A stretch of DNA of 64,000 nt from Daphnia carinata. Its lineage: Eukaryota > Arthropoda > Branchiopoda > Diplostraca > Daphniidae. The translations under genes were made by a program, and so were the position numbers. Shown here one piece after another: positions 1 to 14,700 of this stretch (within the stretch, counting starts at the first letter, position 1; each line of letters begins with the position of its first letter). The notes under the pieces were generated by a model. The model saw only the letters and a list, made by a program, of their open reading frames with translations, was not told the origin of the DNA and did no database searches. The stretch lies in assembly GCF_022539665.2 (NCBI RefSeq), contig NC_081337.1:10595768-10659767 (forward strand). Direction: 5' to 3'.

Positions 1-2
1 CA

Positions 3-3000
3 CGTCGACAGCGCCAGAAACAACGCGAACAAGCAGCCGGTATAATCACTGACCCTCTCTATTGTCATCTATTATTAAGTTAACTATCGGTCTCAATGTG
101 GGTAGAAATCGTGTTCGGGAAAAAGGAGCGCCGTAGGTTTTCGCTTAACCGCGGTTTCGTCGGCGATTATATTGGTTTGGACAATCAACCTGCTCTGCGC
201 GCTCTGGTGGGTAAACGAGAAAAAATTGAATTCGCCGAGACCGTCCTCAAATACGACCGACGATTCCAGGTACTTGATTTTTTTTATCTTTGAAAAACAA
301 AATGTCTGAACGTGGCCCCTTGAACTGTTATGCTCATTTCGTGTTCCCATGTAGGCTACCAAACGTGATCTCATTTTGACTGGGAAAACCGTCTTCCTCA
401 TCGGTCGTGACAAGGTCAAAAAAGGACCAAAGAAAGGGCAGATTTTCGAAGTGGTCAAACGAAGGATACCAATCGATACAATCAGACAAATTTCAACAAG
501 TACAAAGCAGGTGCGTAAAAATATGCTGCGTGACAAGTTCATCTGCTGCAATAATATTCCCTATTCCCTAATTCGATCAGGACGATTTCCTCGTTTTGCA
601 TGTGAACAATGAGTATGATACACTCATCAGGTCCATCTTCAAGACAGAGCTGTTGTCTACCCTTAATCGAAAACTGAAAGAGAACTTCAACAGAGTTCTC
701 ACCATGAACTTCACCGACAAGTAAAATGGCAAGCAGTTTTGTTTTTTCCTACCTTGAGATGACCAGCATTTTTATTATCCCTCTAGCATGGAGGTTTCCA
801 TCAAGAAGGAAGGATGGTCTGGTGGTGGATTCAGGATGGTAAAAGTGATTGCAGGAAATGGCGAAGAACCAATCTTGAAGATGTCTGGAAAAACCTTGCT
901 CGTCTCAATTGGACCTGGATTACCAAACACAATGAGTAAGGCTATCATGAACAAAGGCAATTAGGGAGTTAAAACTTAATCTCTTTATTCATATGTCGAA
1001 CAGGACCATCTCTTCGATTGGAACCTGATAACGAGACACTGGAGGTGGCTCGTCGTGTGGTCACAGTCGTGAATTCCAAGACAAAGGGAATCAACAACAA
1101 CAATCATATACCTCAAAGTCAGCAATCAAAAAGGATTCATGCACAAGGAAGGGCGCCAAATTCAGTCAATCAAATCAGACCCACGAGAAACGCACCAGCT
1201 GCACCTTCAAATCGCGCTCCAAGTATTGCACAAGGAAATCCCAATCCGGCTGCAAGAAACACTAACTGCTACGTGGAGCCACCTGGCGGTCTTAAAAAGA
1301 ACCCTTCCTTCAATCGTGCTTCCCGCGCTCCACCGCCGCCGTCTCATCCTCCTCCGGCAAATCAGCCGGTCGTACGCCCAGCTGTACCTAACAGTCAAGG
1401 AGGATTCCGACTTCCCAATCCAGGAGCATTTCGATTACCGACTACCAATCCAGGAGCATTTCGATTACCGACTACCAATCCAGGTAAGAATTCTTTTTCA
1501 ATTTACTCTCATCCATAAATTGAGCCAAAATGATCAAGGACAAGGACTCGATCAAACTGTCCATTTGCTAACAATCTAGAAACAACAACAAAAATATGCA
1601 AATGAGGTGGAGGTCGGGAGAAAAACGTTATGCTAATGCGGTTTCGAGGAATGGGAATTTTCAATCAGTTCGTGAGAAATCAGATGATAATGAGCTTTCC
1701 AATCGTCCCTTGGTTATATATTAGCTGTCGTATATCACGTCGATAACCGATCGCAATATGTGGCCATTTTTACTGGGACATAAAAAGAAACAAAAATAAT
1801 AATTCCCTTCGAAATGAGAAGCGAAAATCCCCAATGGCGTGCAATGTAAATATCTCAGCAAAGTAACAAAGGCCGACTTGTATATTGGCACGCAACTTGA
1901 GATAGGGGTTCCATTTTCTTTTAAGGACGATATGATGGCAGAAATCAGCACAGCAGAAAGCCGTTGCATTTTCCGAATAGTAGTAGTAGAATAACAAAAT
2001 AATGGAGCCAAATTGTTTGAGATGTCAGGCTGTGCTAGCTCCATCAAATCCCTTCTTCAAACTGAATTCCTATTCGATATATCCGGGAAATGAGTCACGT
2101 CGAATTCTTGAGTATCGACTAACCAATAAATAATTGCACATTCCCAGCTGATGAAACCTAATATGGTGCAATCGGAATCGTCAACCAAGCGCGGACAGGG
2201 CCACCCGTTTTTTAATTAACTAACTTCTTAAAGAAAATCATTCAGTGGCATGTTATTACGCCCATGGTCGTCTGAAAATCTTTCAGTTGCGGAACTTACC
2301 AGCAGTGCCCACTAAAATATGTCTTTTGCTCCTCAATCATCACGTTGGCGGTTTCTCGGTTGGCAAGAAGGCTGTGATTTCGTGTAGCGAAACATATCCT
2401 CAATCTTGCCCAGTTCTCATCCGTATCGTTACGGATATCAATCAATCTGCCTCTCTCTCTGCCAATCACAAACAAGGAAACAGAAGCCACACGGTCGTCA
2501 CACAGCTGCTGCGTTAATCGTCGTCAGCTGCTGGTATTGTTATTGGATTATTCGGTTTAGAATTGCGTATAAGATGACCAAGGCCGGGCGCTTTGGTCTT
2601 AAAAAAAAAAATGTAAATATCTGAGAGTCGGATAGAACTCCACCGCATTCCAAGTTAGGGCCCAAGGCTTTTCTTTTTTCTTTTTAATACTTATATCGGA
2701 AGATGTACTGAACAAACGGAGAAGAGGGTGCTGGACTTACGTACACAATAGCCGTCAAGTAGACGAGGAGGGAGGATCTATCGGCGACCAAGACGGCACC
2801 GATGATGATGCATGATTTAAGAAAAAAAAAGGAAGGGGAATAGATGATTAGATAGGGCTAGTTTGATATGGTGGAAACGACGCTCACACGGATTTTGGAT
2901 AACAATATAAATAAATCGGTTGGTTGGATTCCGGTGTGTACTGCGGAATGGAGTCATCCGAGAGAAAAGTGCATCCGATCCGCGTATAGATCGAAGACGC

Positions 3001-6000
3001 CCATCAGATTGGCCGCATACCACAGACGGAACCATTAGCTCCGGATGGGATGTACCACTAGGGGAAAAGAAGGGAAGTGCGTGTGCGTGTGTGTGTGTCG
3101 AAAAAGGGAGGGTAGATGACCTGTGTATCGGTGGGAAGAAGCCCGGCTGGATTACGAATAGGCGGATTTTTATTTTACACAATCGATCGGTGATTATGAT
3201 CCAAAACGTCTGTAGTGTATAGGGGCGAAGAGGGAAGAAAACGCATTCCGCGAATATCGAAGACATTGTTGAGCTCTCACACACCTGGAGGATGGCCGTG
3301 GACAAAAAAGAAAAGAGAAAGAAAAGCTGCAGCTCTGATGATCTTGTCAAAATTCCCAAGAAAAAGTACAGGAGGTTGGAATAAGCCGATTTACAGATTG
3401 TGTCACACACTCAGCCAATCTACAATAACAAATCGTGAAACTGTTGCTGTAAGGGTTATCTGCACACCATTGTCACGTTTTTATTGTGTCCCATTTGTGA
3501 TTGATTTTGTGGGGATGATTACGAACCAGTACGGAGCAATAGGAACATTTTCAGACGATTAAATGAATTTCGAGAAAAAACGAATCCACCGCAGAAAGCA
3601 ATTGCGTGGCCATGACAAGTGGCCAAAGAGTGTGTAAACAATGACTCAACAAGAATGTCTGAAATCATTGATTTCAATTCGGATTTTAATTTATTCCACC
3701 CTTGTGTCATTGTTCGCAGCCGGTCAACGTACAAAGTGCAATGCACGATTTTTTTTGTCTGTCTAACCGTCATCTCCCGTTTTTTTTTTTTTTCAATCGG
3801 TCGGTTGTGTGTAGCTGCCGATCGATTGAAAAACAAGCGGAGGCAAAGCTAGAGCTTAGCCAGGTCTTATTATTTCGTGTTGAACGGGAGATGGATGACC
3901 GGAAAATTAGAAAGAAAAACAAGAACTAGGGCCCGTTGCTTTTGACGGGCCAATCCATCACGGTTGGCCATTTCTTCCCTTGTGCCCACCTACCCTTTTC
4001 TTTTTTTTTTCTGCTGTTTCTCTGTCTAAGGGCGTCTCATGTGGGCTTTTCAACACGCCCCGTAGCATCGGTAAATTGGCGGCATCGCCCGAAATTTTTA
4101 GATTTTTTTTTTTCCCTCACTGTAATCACTTACGTATACGTATGTTATCCCCTCTTCGCTTGTAATACTCACAATTTTCATGTGATTATTCGTCGACTAG
4201 CAATTGCGGTAGCTATTAGAAACAAGCAACGCCACGTATAGACGACCCAAATTGATGCCCCAACGCGGCAAGGTGTGCCGAGAGCAGAAAAAACTTGCAA
4301 TTGAATGGGTGGGCAAGAAATTGCAGCAAAGTAAAAGAAACAAAAGAAAAAAATTTCTTTTTTGGAATGATTGAAAAATTGGCAAAAAGATACAAATCCC
4401 AAAATAAAATCTAAAGTGAATCTTACCTTTAAATAGGGTCATTTTACATACCGAAAGGATGTCCACTTTGTTAGCGCGTTAGGTGATAATATTTCCTCTT
4501 TGAGGTGTACATATTTCAACAGTTTAAAATCCAATCTGTTTTTTGTTTTTTTTTGAGGTTTTTACAATTTTATTACTAAAAACGGAGGCGCTGATGAAGT
4601 CATCCAAGTTTTTAGACGAAGGGTGGTCCACACCCATTTCCTTGCAAGAGATAATGCTCATTTTTGTTGGGTGGCTTTAATATGCGTCTAAAATTTCCCG
4701 AATGATTTCACTTCATCCTGTTTTTATTTGATTTTTTATTTTTTAAAGGAGAGTCTTACGTATCACGGAGTCATGAGGTCATGCCCGTGTGGTCGTTTAT
4801 TTGGACATTCGAGTCATTTGACACTCGGGGTCACCTAGCTCCATTTTAAGAATTGAGGTTTTGAGTTTCTCCCTAATCATTGTCGTCCGTTAGGACCGCG
4901 TAGTAAAAAGGGGTATTTAAAAGCAAAGGATGTCACGCCACAAAATGATGGCCACCATTTATAAATAGACCACACCGCTTAGCCTTTATGTCCTTAAAGA
5001 ATTGAAATTCAAACCGAGACGATGAACCCCCTCCTTGCACACCGGTTGAAAGTCGAGTCTCAAAACCGAAACTATGTAAGAAATGGAATCTTTTGAGATC
5101 GCCATCAAACTCCAAAAGGGATACGACTTGTCATTCGAGCAGTTTGAAGGGGGCGAGTTATGGACTGGATACCGGAGTGGGGGACAGAGAAGATGATGGC
5201 TGTGGGAAACGAGATAATCAATTCAGGTCCGGATGTTTTGTTTTTTTCACAGCCCATGCATTTTTTTGCATTTCTTAAAAAAAGAATGACGCAACAAAAG
5301 AAAAACGCAATGGCAAAGTTAGCGTCGACCTCATTCCAGTCTTTGTTTTAAATATTTATTTCTCAATCCTCATTGCTAAGGGGTGGACACACTAGTTGAT
5401 TTATTTCTTGATTTCAGCGTCCATTTCTTATTGGCCTGTGTGGAAAGTAGGTTTATAGCGGCCGTGCGGTTTTACCAGCTAGAACAACAACAAAAAAATG
5501 GAAGCCAGATGAGTTATTGAATAACTTGATTTGAAACTCATGACATGCACAAATCAACGAGAAAAAATTGTGTATAAAATACGTGACAACCAACCCCAAT
5601 AACGAAAAAAAAAAAAAAAGAAGTCATGATTTGTGTACAATGACACAGTGCTTCCTAACGGGATCCAATTTTTTTTTTTACAAGATTAGATTGGATGACT
5701 GTCGACTACCTCGCTCTAATAATCGTAGCCCATCTTTTTATTTTTTGTTCTTTATTTCTGGCTAAAGTACATTTGTTTTTTATGATCTGCTAACTAGCTG
5801 AGTGTAGGTGACTGTACACTAGCAGACAACAATATAATCAGCTGGAAAAACTTGAAAAGACCCAACTAGTAATAACAAATTGTTCTCGAAAAAATACTCG
5901 AGCGTACACACATAACTGTAAAAAAAAAAAAAAACATCTTTAACTCTAATTTTTATTCTTCTTCTTCTTCAATTTTTCGATGTTCTTCTTGTGTGACGAT

Positions 6001-8583
6001 TCAGGTCAACAACAAAGGCAACAGCATCCGCAGACGGGGCATCCACGCAACAGCGGTGCATCATCCACGGTGACGTCACAAGCCAGCGGCGGAGGCTACA
6101 CCGATCCACAACGGCAACAAGATTTTATGCGAACGCCGGACCCGGGTGTCAGCGGGTAACTGATTCCTCCTCTTCTTTTTTTTTTTTTCGCGTGGTTGTT
6201 TATTTTTAAAACATTTACAATGCCGGTCACCGGAATATTTTCTCAGCGGAGAAAAAAAAAAGAAAAAAGAAAAGATTGTAAATATATCGTAAAGAAAAGT
6301 TGAGCTTGAACCCGCCGACCACGTATACATCAGAGAGCGCGGCTCACGGAACTCGATGTGAGAGCTGGCCCTGGGTATCCCGTTAACTCACGATGCAAAC
6401 GCAGCACGTAGCAGCGTGAAAGAACCTTTTTCGGGAAGAAAGAAAGGAAAACAATACCCGATGCCCATATTTGAATACGGCTTATATACATAGCGACGAA
6501 AGCTCAGACGTACACACAAAAGGATTTATGTAATAATAAGATGCGCGCCCATCATGGAAGAAAAATTCTTCCGCGTCCGCCAACCCGTCAAACATTTTTT
6601 TTTTTTTTTTTCTCTTAGACTTGGGGTTTGCCAAAAATTGTTATTCCGATTTGCGGTCGTTAAACGTTTCGCTCCTCTCCCATTTAGAGTATTTGCCTAT
6701 TAGACAAACACAAGCAAATATCGTTTCGTTTGCGCTACATAAAGCAACGCGTACTTATCCATCCGGATAAATGGAAAACAAAGAGAAAAAACAAGAAATA
6801 TGGTCGGATGACTTGGAACAGTGTGCCGAGTTCAACCGTTTTCAAAGTTTTCTGTTCGGTTGCACGAGAATGTAATTGCTATGCTAAGCATCGTTCATGC
6901 TTCATTGAATTCTCTCTTTGTATTTTCGTCCGTTTTCATGAAAGACAGGAGCGCGAACGGGAGTTTTCCAAATAAAGGCACAGAGAACTGTAGCAATAGG
7001 TAAAAAAAATAAAAATAATCAGCGGGAAGTCTTGACGTTATGATTTTTGTATCGTAATCATTACTCTCCATCAGTCGATCACGGCGGTCGTTTTTATTAC
7101 ATTCGTGCCCGCCGTCATTAAATGATCTCAACTATTTTGCATCCATTTGTCGTTGGTAATGGGAGGGAAATATTTTTTTATGTCTAGTCAACATCCAATT
7201 AAAGAAATTTCTCAGTCTTAGAAGCCTGCTTTTTTTTTTCAATAAGAACATTGAGATTGCGTTTTAGGAAAAGCAGCGCAGAAGAATGAGAATTGTGAGA
7301 TGACTGTTTGATTTTTCCCCACCAATGGAACGCCGTACAAGGTGCTCTGAATGTCATTCCCAATCGTGATTTGTTCATCCAGCGTTCCAGCCTTTCTTTT
7401 TTTTTACATATTTAATAGCATCTGACGTAGCAACCTTTAAAACAAAATTCTTTTTTTTTATTTTTCTTTCGTTAAAAAAAAGAAAAAAGATGGTCTTGAA
7501 TTCCATATACCGCTGGATAACCTTAACCTAGAGAAAAGACTGTTGCAACCAGTCGCTAGTGTCTAATTGATTATGCACACTTGACGGGGCGAGCACCATC
7601 TTCGCTTACCTGGTTTATTTTAAAGAAAGCAGCACCTAAAAATGTGCTTGCTCTACTGGATAAATCGTAAGACGACCGTTATAATTTTTTTTTTTTTGGG
7701 CTGGAACCGCTGGAAGCGCAAGAAACAATCGAATGACCCTGCAGCCGAGCTAGACTGTAACGTTCCCATTAAGACGGAAACAATAACGGACAATAGCTGT
7801 TAGCGCATTGTAGGAGGTCGATTTTTTTTCGTGCGTATGTTCCATAATAAAATGTGAAGCAAGCCTTACCTTAGTTCTTTCGTTCCGTAAGCTTTGGTAT
7901 TTTTTTTTTTATTATTATTATTTCAAATAATTTTTGTGGTGTGTCCAATTTGAAGGGTGAAAAGGGCAAGCCTACACAAATCGCAAGAGCTGAAGCAGAT
8001 TCAACCCGCACCTCGAGCACCGGCCAAGCCTCGAATTGAACCGAAACCTCCAGCACTAGCCAAAGCTCGGGTACGATCTATACATTTATGTAAAGTAGAT
8101 AATAATCTATAAACCCAGTATATGTGTGTACGCTGCAAATTATATTGTACATTTACCGTATAGAATCGTTTCTTTTTTTAATACTGTGCAATCATCGTTT
8201 ATGACGCGCATCAAAACGTAGATGGTCTATAAAAAAAAAAAACAGCAACATATATTTTGGAAAAATGAAAATTGACAAATTTCATTTCCTTTCGATCGCT
8301 TCAGGCCTTGTACGTCTACCAGGCTCAAGACACGGACGAGTTAAGTATGGACGTCGGTGATATCATCGAAATCATATCAGAAGGTAAAATTGATTTGATT
8401 TACTCATTCTGCCAATTTTTGAATTCAATAACCCTGGAAGTCATGAATTTTGTAATTGTAATTGCACGTAAATAATGTATGATTGCCTATCCAATTTTAA
8501 ATGCAGATCCTTCGGGATGGTGGCAGGGTCGACTGAGGGGCAAGCAAGGACTTTTACCTGGAAACTACGTCCAAAAATTGTGA
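3..8583 (+). CDS. Myo1e: Unconventional myosin-Ie/If (long-tailed class I myosin), 3' part
   Basis: Partial gene whose motor domain lies left of the window. Inferred coding exons: 3-39, 106-269, 355-510, 581-720, 787-935, 1004-1483, 6005-6155, 7956-8070, 8305-8383, 8507-8583. All join in frame at GT-AG introns and give 515 residues. In order: a basic neck end; TH1 tail (about residues 18-225; [28 protein letters not shown]), which in this family binds acidic phospholipids; a Pro/Gln/Asn-rich TH2 (about 226-464); and a terminal SH3 (465-515) with [17 protein letters not shown] and GLLPGNYV. This tail order is diagnostic of Myo1e/1f, actin motors of endocytosis and the cell cortex. The SH3 ALYDY motif has Val for Asp. 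The acceptor of the 7956 exon is uncertain: 7965 and 7971 also keep the frame. The first intron is only 66 bases. Introns of 4.5 and 1.8 kb interrupt the TH2 region, and I saw no other exons in them. Confidence 0.93.
1417..1483 (+). repeat. 30-base coding tandem repeat at the end of a TH2 exon
   Basis: Two perfect copies of a 30-base unit (1417-1446, 1447-1476) plus seven bases of a third copy. They encode a repeated [10 protein letters not shown] decapeptide in the myosin TH2 segment. A diverged GGFRLPN copy precedes them. The partial third copy ends exactly at the exon's splice donor at 1484. Confidence 0.9.
1484..6004 (+). other. Large intron in the myosin TH2 region
   Basis: Donor GTAAGA follows 1483 and a CAG acceptor ends at 6004. 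The interval is AT-rich with many A and T runs. No ORF in it joins the myosin frame between good splice sites. An alternative TH2 exon is possible, but I could not support one. Confidence 0.7.
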
Positions 8584-8787
8584 TGTGGGCCAACAGATAA
8601 CAAAAAGACACACACACACACAAACCAAATGAAGCCCAAAAAAAAAGAAAAAAAAAATTTGCATGCCCTTTTTTTTTTCTATTTCTAATATTCCCCGCGA
8701 GAGCAATGAAATTTTAAAGCAAGGTTGTTCCAAACTCCGATTCACATACATAGCTCCTTTACCGATTTTTCTATACATCCCATAAAA

Positions 8788-8797
8788 AATAAATAAA
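8788..8797 (+). promoter_or_regulatory. Polyadenylation signals of the myosin gene
   Basis: Two overlapping AATAAA hexamers lie about 205 bases after the TGA stop at 8581-8583. A further AATAAA lies near 9019. The upstream pair is the simplest 3' end for the myosin transcript. Confidence 0.5.
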
Positions 8798-11700
8798 AAT
8801 ATCGTTGTACCTTTTTCTTGATTGAACGCTGATTCTTTAGTATATAATGAAAATCTATTTGAATTTACACGAGCGCCAAGTCGAGTCAAAATAGCCGGTC
8901 GAAGCGGATAACATTCTAAACGACTCTTATGTTTATTTGTCAATTTTCTTTTTTCGTCTATTGTTTTTTATTGTTGCAATTTCGACTCGTTAACTTTTTT
9001 GTTGGTTATACATTCTGATAATAAACTACGACTTGATTGGAGTAAAACGCCTCATATGGGACATACGTTTGTCCGTTTGTTATCGGCTCTCCTGCTGAGA
9101 GAATTTTTTCCAAATTGTTTAGCGACACAGACAAATAATCTCAAAAGAAAGAAAAATTGTGCAATTTACACTTTCGCTTGTTAGTTTTCGAGGTAAAGAG
9201 AGAGATACAAATGTGTCTCTCACGGTGGCGTTAAAAATGAGACATCGTTAATAGAAAATTCCCATCTATTCAACCCGTGTACACCGAAAAATCACGCCCG
9301 ATATATACACCAGCAACAGCAGTAATAAATAACAAACAAGAAACAAGGGAAAATAATAATAAAAAACATTTCTTCTGTACATTTTGACGTTTAAAAAAAA
9401 AAAGGACGAACTCAGAGACACGGGAAACGAAGCGAGACAACCGACGAGTTAGGGGGTGAGTTACACAGTCATTAGAACAATATTTTATAGCAAAAAAAAA
9501 AAAAAAAAAAAAAAAAATAAATAAATAATAAAAAAAAAATTAGAAGAAGATGCCGTGGTGAATAGATGAGGACAGTTGGTGTTCCACGATTTAAAGCTTG
9601 GCCGAGTCACCTTTTGCCCTTGTCTACTATTTTCTATTACGACGTCGGAGGGGAAAAGATGTTCAACTCTTCGCTCTCTTTCTTCCACATTATGCTTTTA
9701 TTTTCTTCCAGTGGTGTGTATACGTACAACATAAGTCTACCCGTAAGTGGCTTCCGAATGAAATAAAAAAATTTTTTTTTTAACCTGGGCCTCTTCTTTT
9801 TTTTTTTTCTTTCTAATAATACATACTAAAGAGTGGTATACTCCTTCACGACCCGTTGCCTCTTCACAAGAATAAAAGGTTCTTTCACTCTTTTCAGGTA
9901 TAGATTTTTTTTTTCTTTTCACGTCTTTAGAAAACCTTTTTTTTTTTGCCCATAACCGAACAAGAGAAGAGACCTAACTCGCTCAGGTGTTCCAAAACAG
10001 AGTACAGTCTCTCCAAATGCACACCTGAAATTTCCCAACTATAAATAGGTGACTGTTACGACAATGGAGGCTGTACGAATATTGTTGGAAACCTGTTCCT
10101 TCCCGTCGCCATATGTCTGTTAAACAACGATGATGGTCCCTTTCCTTTCTATACCTATGAAGAAAGAAGAAGCCCTTAACGATCGCCTGTAAAAAAAAAG
10201 GTGAACTGATTGCTAGCAGGGTTCGCTAACAACCTGTCACATAGAGGGGTAAAACGATAGGAGTCCATTACTCTTCCGGAATGAACAGTAGCTTCCATCC
10301 CTCCTCTTCCCCCCAAACCAGCTTATCTGATATTGTAAAATACATTGTACTGCCATTTTGCAATGAACCCACATGAACAAATTTCACCTTTTATTCTCAA
10401 AAGAGGCTATGTAGATTGGTGAACGATGTAGTTATACGTTGCCCCCATTGTTGCGTAACATAACGTTGCAGCAAGAATGAAAAGAAACCTTTTCGTGGCG
10501 AAAAAGGAGACGGCCCTGTTTGAAAACAGGTCCACACAGCAGACGGGCGATGTGTTTCCTTCGCTTATCGCCTTCGTGACAATATCCGGTACACACGGCC
10601 AAGATACAGAAACAAAATTTGTTACGGGTCTTTCTCTTACTTCTGCACCCAGTTATTTAATTTTTCCTGGTTTTCATCCGGTTTGCATTTTCCCGTCCGC
10701 CATGGACATCAGCGTTACTTGACATTAGAAGACACGATATGTCGTATATACGTGTCTATATTATAGCGTATTGTGTCTTTGTGGTTCAGAAATGGCTCCG
10801 TTCAAATGTCAGCTGGCTTGCCTGTGTTGTTGTTGTCATTTTCTTTTTGGGTGAACAACAACAAAGTGCCGTTTTCAATGTATTATAAACACTTATTCAT
10901 TTAACAGTCCTATTATAGAAAATTACTTTTGATGCGGGAAATTTTTTTTAACGCCATAACGCCATTTGTGTGGAATTACCTGGTCAACCATATGCTATCG
11001 CCATTTTGGTGTGCATTGAAATTCGTTTCCGCCAATATGGCACCATCGGAACGCAAATTGAAAACAAGTCAAGAAGAATGCCCAATCATTTTTGCCAGCA
11101 CTATCCTACAAAATAATAAATCGCAGTTTATAATGTACGAAAGACAGCCACAAAGAATCCCATCAATCGAATGATTCGCTATAAAAGGACACGAGAGACA
11201 CCAAACAAAACAAAAAGCTAAAGAAACAAAATAAAAAGAGAAATAAAACCGCTCCCCAAATCTCGTTCCCAATCGTCAAACAGAGAAGACGAGAGAATAT
11301 TGTTATTACGAGTGGTCCTCCCTTTTTTTTTCTTCTTCTTCTCTGGCCAACGACTGTTGTAAAAATCGATAACACCGAAAAGACGACCAGATAGAGTCAG
11401 CTAACATAAGGGCAACACAAAAATCGAGAGACAGAAAATTTTTTTTTTTTTCGCTTTATATTGCACCACCATATGCAAAGAGCGATGGAGTCTGATAAGA
11501 ATGAAAAAAATCAGAGAAGCAAAAACTCGTCTGCATAACTGTCATGGCGAACAAAGGATAAAAACGCACAGGGCCACGTTTTATCGATAGACTAATACAA
11601 ATCATAATCGTAGAATCTTTCATTGTGTTTTCACGTGTTTATATCTTTACTTTTCGGAAAGAACGAGTTTCTTGATTTCGCGTTACGCCTTTGATTGGTC

Positions 11701-14700
11701 AGCCCTTGAAAAAAAATAGAAATAATAATGACAACACCTTGCCATTGTCTTTCTTTTTTCGGCCTGGGCGCGAAGATTAGTGGGAAAAAAAAACAAAAAA
11801 AACAAATGAAAATCGAAAGGAAGAAGAAACGCTTCGAGCCAGTCGTGTGGGTTGTACACGTTTCTAAATCCACTGGCTTCAATCGAATCGTTTCTCTTTG
11901 CTTGTTTAAATTCCATTGGTGACGGCCAGTGATTTATACGCGGCCATTGACACAAGTGAACACAGTAAAAGTGACGTCACCACGACGCATTCATCATTTT
12001 TCTTTCGCGGTAAGTGATGATTCGTTCACGACACATCCTTCAGATTGAATTTCCGCGTCTGTGTTGAGAAGATTCGTCTTCTTTCAAATACTTTCGGCCA
12101 CACACGACACCGAATAAAAAGTTTGAAAAATCCCCAACCAAAAAATAAGCACGTCAAAACACACATACGTCTACCTTTAAATGCTTGTTTCTTCCGCCAT
12201 GTCTGTGCATGTTTTTGAAAGTCAGAGACATTCCCTTCATGAAGGAGCTCCGTCATGGTGTCACGTGCATATTTCTTGATTTCATTTTCTCAAATCTTTA
12301 ATGTTTCAAAGAAAAAAAAAACGACACGTTGAATATATGAAATATGGTAAAACGAGAAAAAAAAAAAAGGGACCGGATAGATGATGAGTCTTTATTCTTC
12401 TCTGTGTTGTTGACTCGTCCTCGTGAGGGGGAGCAGAGGGCACCACCACCACACATGAAGCCGGACTCCATTTGCAAGAGGCCGGGGGGGAAGGGAGTGC
12501 AACACACTCGTGGAGCCCAAAGGAAGGAAGACAGGCCAGTCGAGATTGAACTGCCGTCCTTCCTGGTTGTTATTTGTTTCCAAGGGCTCATGTGTTATCG
12601 AAAAAAGTGTGACTGTATTGACAACGAAGACATTGTTGAGTATGCAAAGCATTTCCATAAAACCCAATGCTGTGTGGATTATTTTGTTTAGTACTGACAG
12701 TCATTTTGCTTCGTGTGTGTGTGTGTGATAGGAAACAACTGTACATTGATTCGTACAAACTTCGATTTTAGTTGGAGGGGGAAAAGAAAAAGGACAACAA
12801 TTCGGAGTTCGTGTCGTTTCCTGATTTTCCAAAGAAAATTCATTCAAAATGGTGGTGTGGTGTTTGATTATTTGAAGGAGGCCATTTACGTCAGCTGCGT
12901 TTTCACCGCATTTCTCGACAGGTGAGTCATAATACTTGGCGCGTTTTTCTTTTTTCGTCCCCCTACCTCCTAGTGATTATCATACTCATTAAATATTCAC
13001 CTGTCGCTTCTGAGACTGCAAAGGATGGGCAAACAAATTTTTTTCTTTTTGGTTTTCAAGGTGACAATCGTTGTCTTTGGTCACGTGGCATTTCGCGCGA
13101 ATTTTATTTGTCTTTTTCTCTCTCTCTCTCTCATCCTCTTGTGCAACGAGGCCATAGAAATTGGTTTTGCCTCTTTTTTTTTTTTTTTTTTAAGAAAAAG
13201 AAAGAAACAGCAAAGTAAACAAATGTGTCTGAAGGGATTTTGTATTTGTCGTGGAAACGCATCGAATTTCGTCGGGCTCTTTGGTCCAAGCGAAGCCGGA
13301 ACAAATCAGACAAGGTGGAGGTGGTGACCCCTATACGTACATTTAACTCGAAAAAAAAAAGAATGAATTGAACGAACGGGAAAAATATTACTTGCCATTT
13401 TTTTTTTGGTTAGGAAACGCTTTTTGGTTGCCTATTTTTATGTTGTTTTTTTTTTTTAATTTGTTAAAGATAAAAATAAAAACCTATAAAAGGTTGCGTA
13501 AAATAGGGCCAATGCGTTTGACGTCTGCTCGCATGGCTGGGCAGCCTGTTTATCGCATTTGAGGCTGTTGAGCCCTGCTGGAAAAATGAACAAGTCCCAG
13601 AGAACTCAAAGTGCAGGCGACTCAGCTGCGTGAGCTTGACCGCGTGAGTTGTTTTTTTTTTTCGTTCAAAGACGACATGCATTGAGCCGGTTGTTTCCTT
13701 CCCCCTCACTTCTATGCTGTGCGTGTAATGCATCTAGGCGACACACAAAAACCGGATGAAAAGGTCTTCTGGGTTAGACTTGAAGCGTAGCAACAGTCTT
13801 CTAGACATTCACGTATCACGTAAAGGGAAAAAATAGTCTGAAAATCAAGAAGGGAAAAAAAGGGAACTACTTAAGTAGTAAGGGCCCCCGTACTGAACGA
13901 CTCTGAACGTCTTTCTTCGAATCCCGCCCACTTTTCCGGGTGGGGTCGAAACATTGAAATCATCTCATCTTGTTAGGTGAGCAACGTCACTAATCCGTAC
14001 GTTCTTCTCTTGTGTTGTTTTTTTGTTTTTTCTCTTTTTATGGTAGAAAGATGTTCTTAAACTTTCATTTCAAGATTAGCTTGTTGGTGGATGACTTTTG
14101 CGGTCGGTCGAGTTATGTAAAAGCTCGTCTGCGACATGGGGACCCTGTATTATTGAAGTCCGTCTAGCCTTTAAGCACGTTCCCTTTTTTTTTTTTTTCT
14201 TTTTTTTTTTTCCTCCATTAAAAAGCTATTCGTGATAGTCCCACACTGGTAAATGAGCATCTTTTTATATCTAATCCCCTGCTGCTTCATTAAACTGTTC
14301 GTTTTTTTTTCTTTACCCGAAAAAAAAAAAGAATGGAAAACACGTGCAGCGAGTTGACTGACCAAAACACAATTGTATCGCTTCTAACTTTGATGGCCAT
14401 TTGTGGATTGAAAAAGGGAAAGAATTTTTGTTTTGTTAGCGCGTGTCGAGCAAAACTTGAACATGTTTTTTGTTTTTTGTTTTTTGGCCGATGCGCGACT
14501 CGTTCGAGGGCGTCGTTCGTCAATGGCATCGAGGGAACAAAACAAAACAACAACAAATGTGAGCAAAAGCGAAGGTGACCTCAACCGGTTCCGCATCGCA
14601 TCTTCTCCTGCTTGTTGAATAATCAAGCGTTTTTTTTGTTTTTTTTTTTGTTTTTTAAATAAGATGCTTACGACATGGCACCCCGCGCAAAAAAGGCAAA

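Noticed and set aside
13911-13950. TTCGAATCC followed by a CCCGCCC/GGGTGGGG hairpin
   Set aside because: Only a partial B-box, with no A-box or acceptor stem. A simple hairpin at most.
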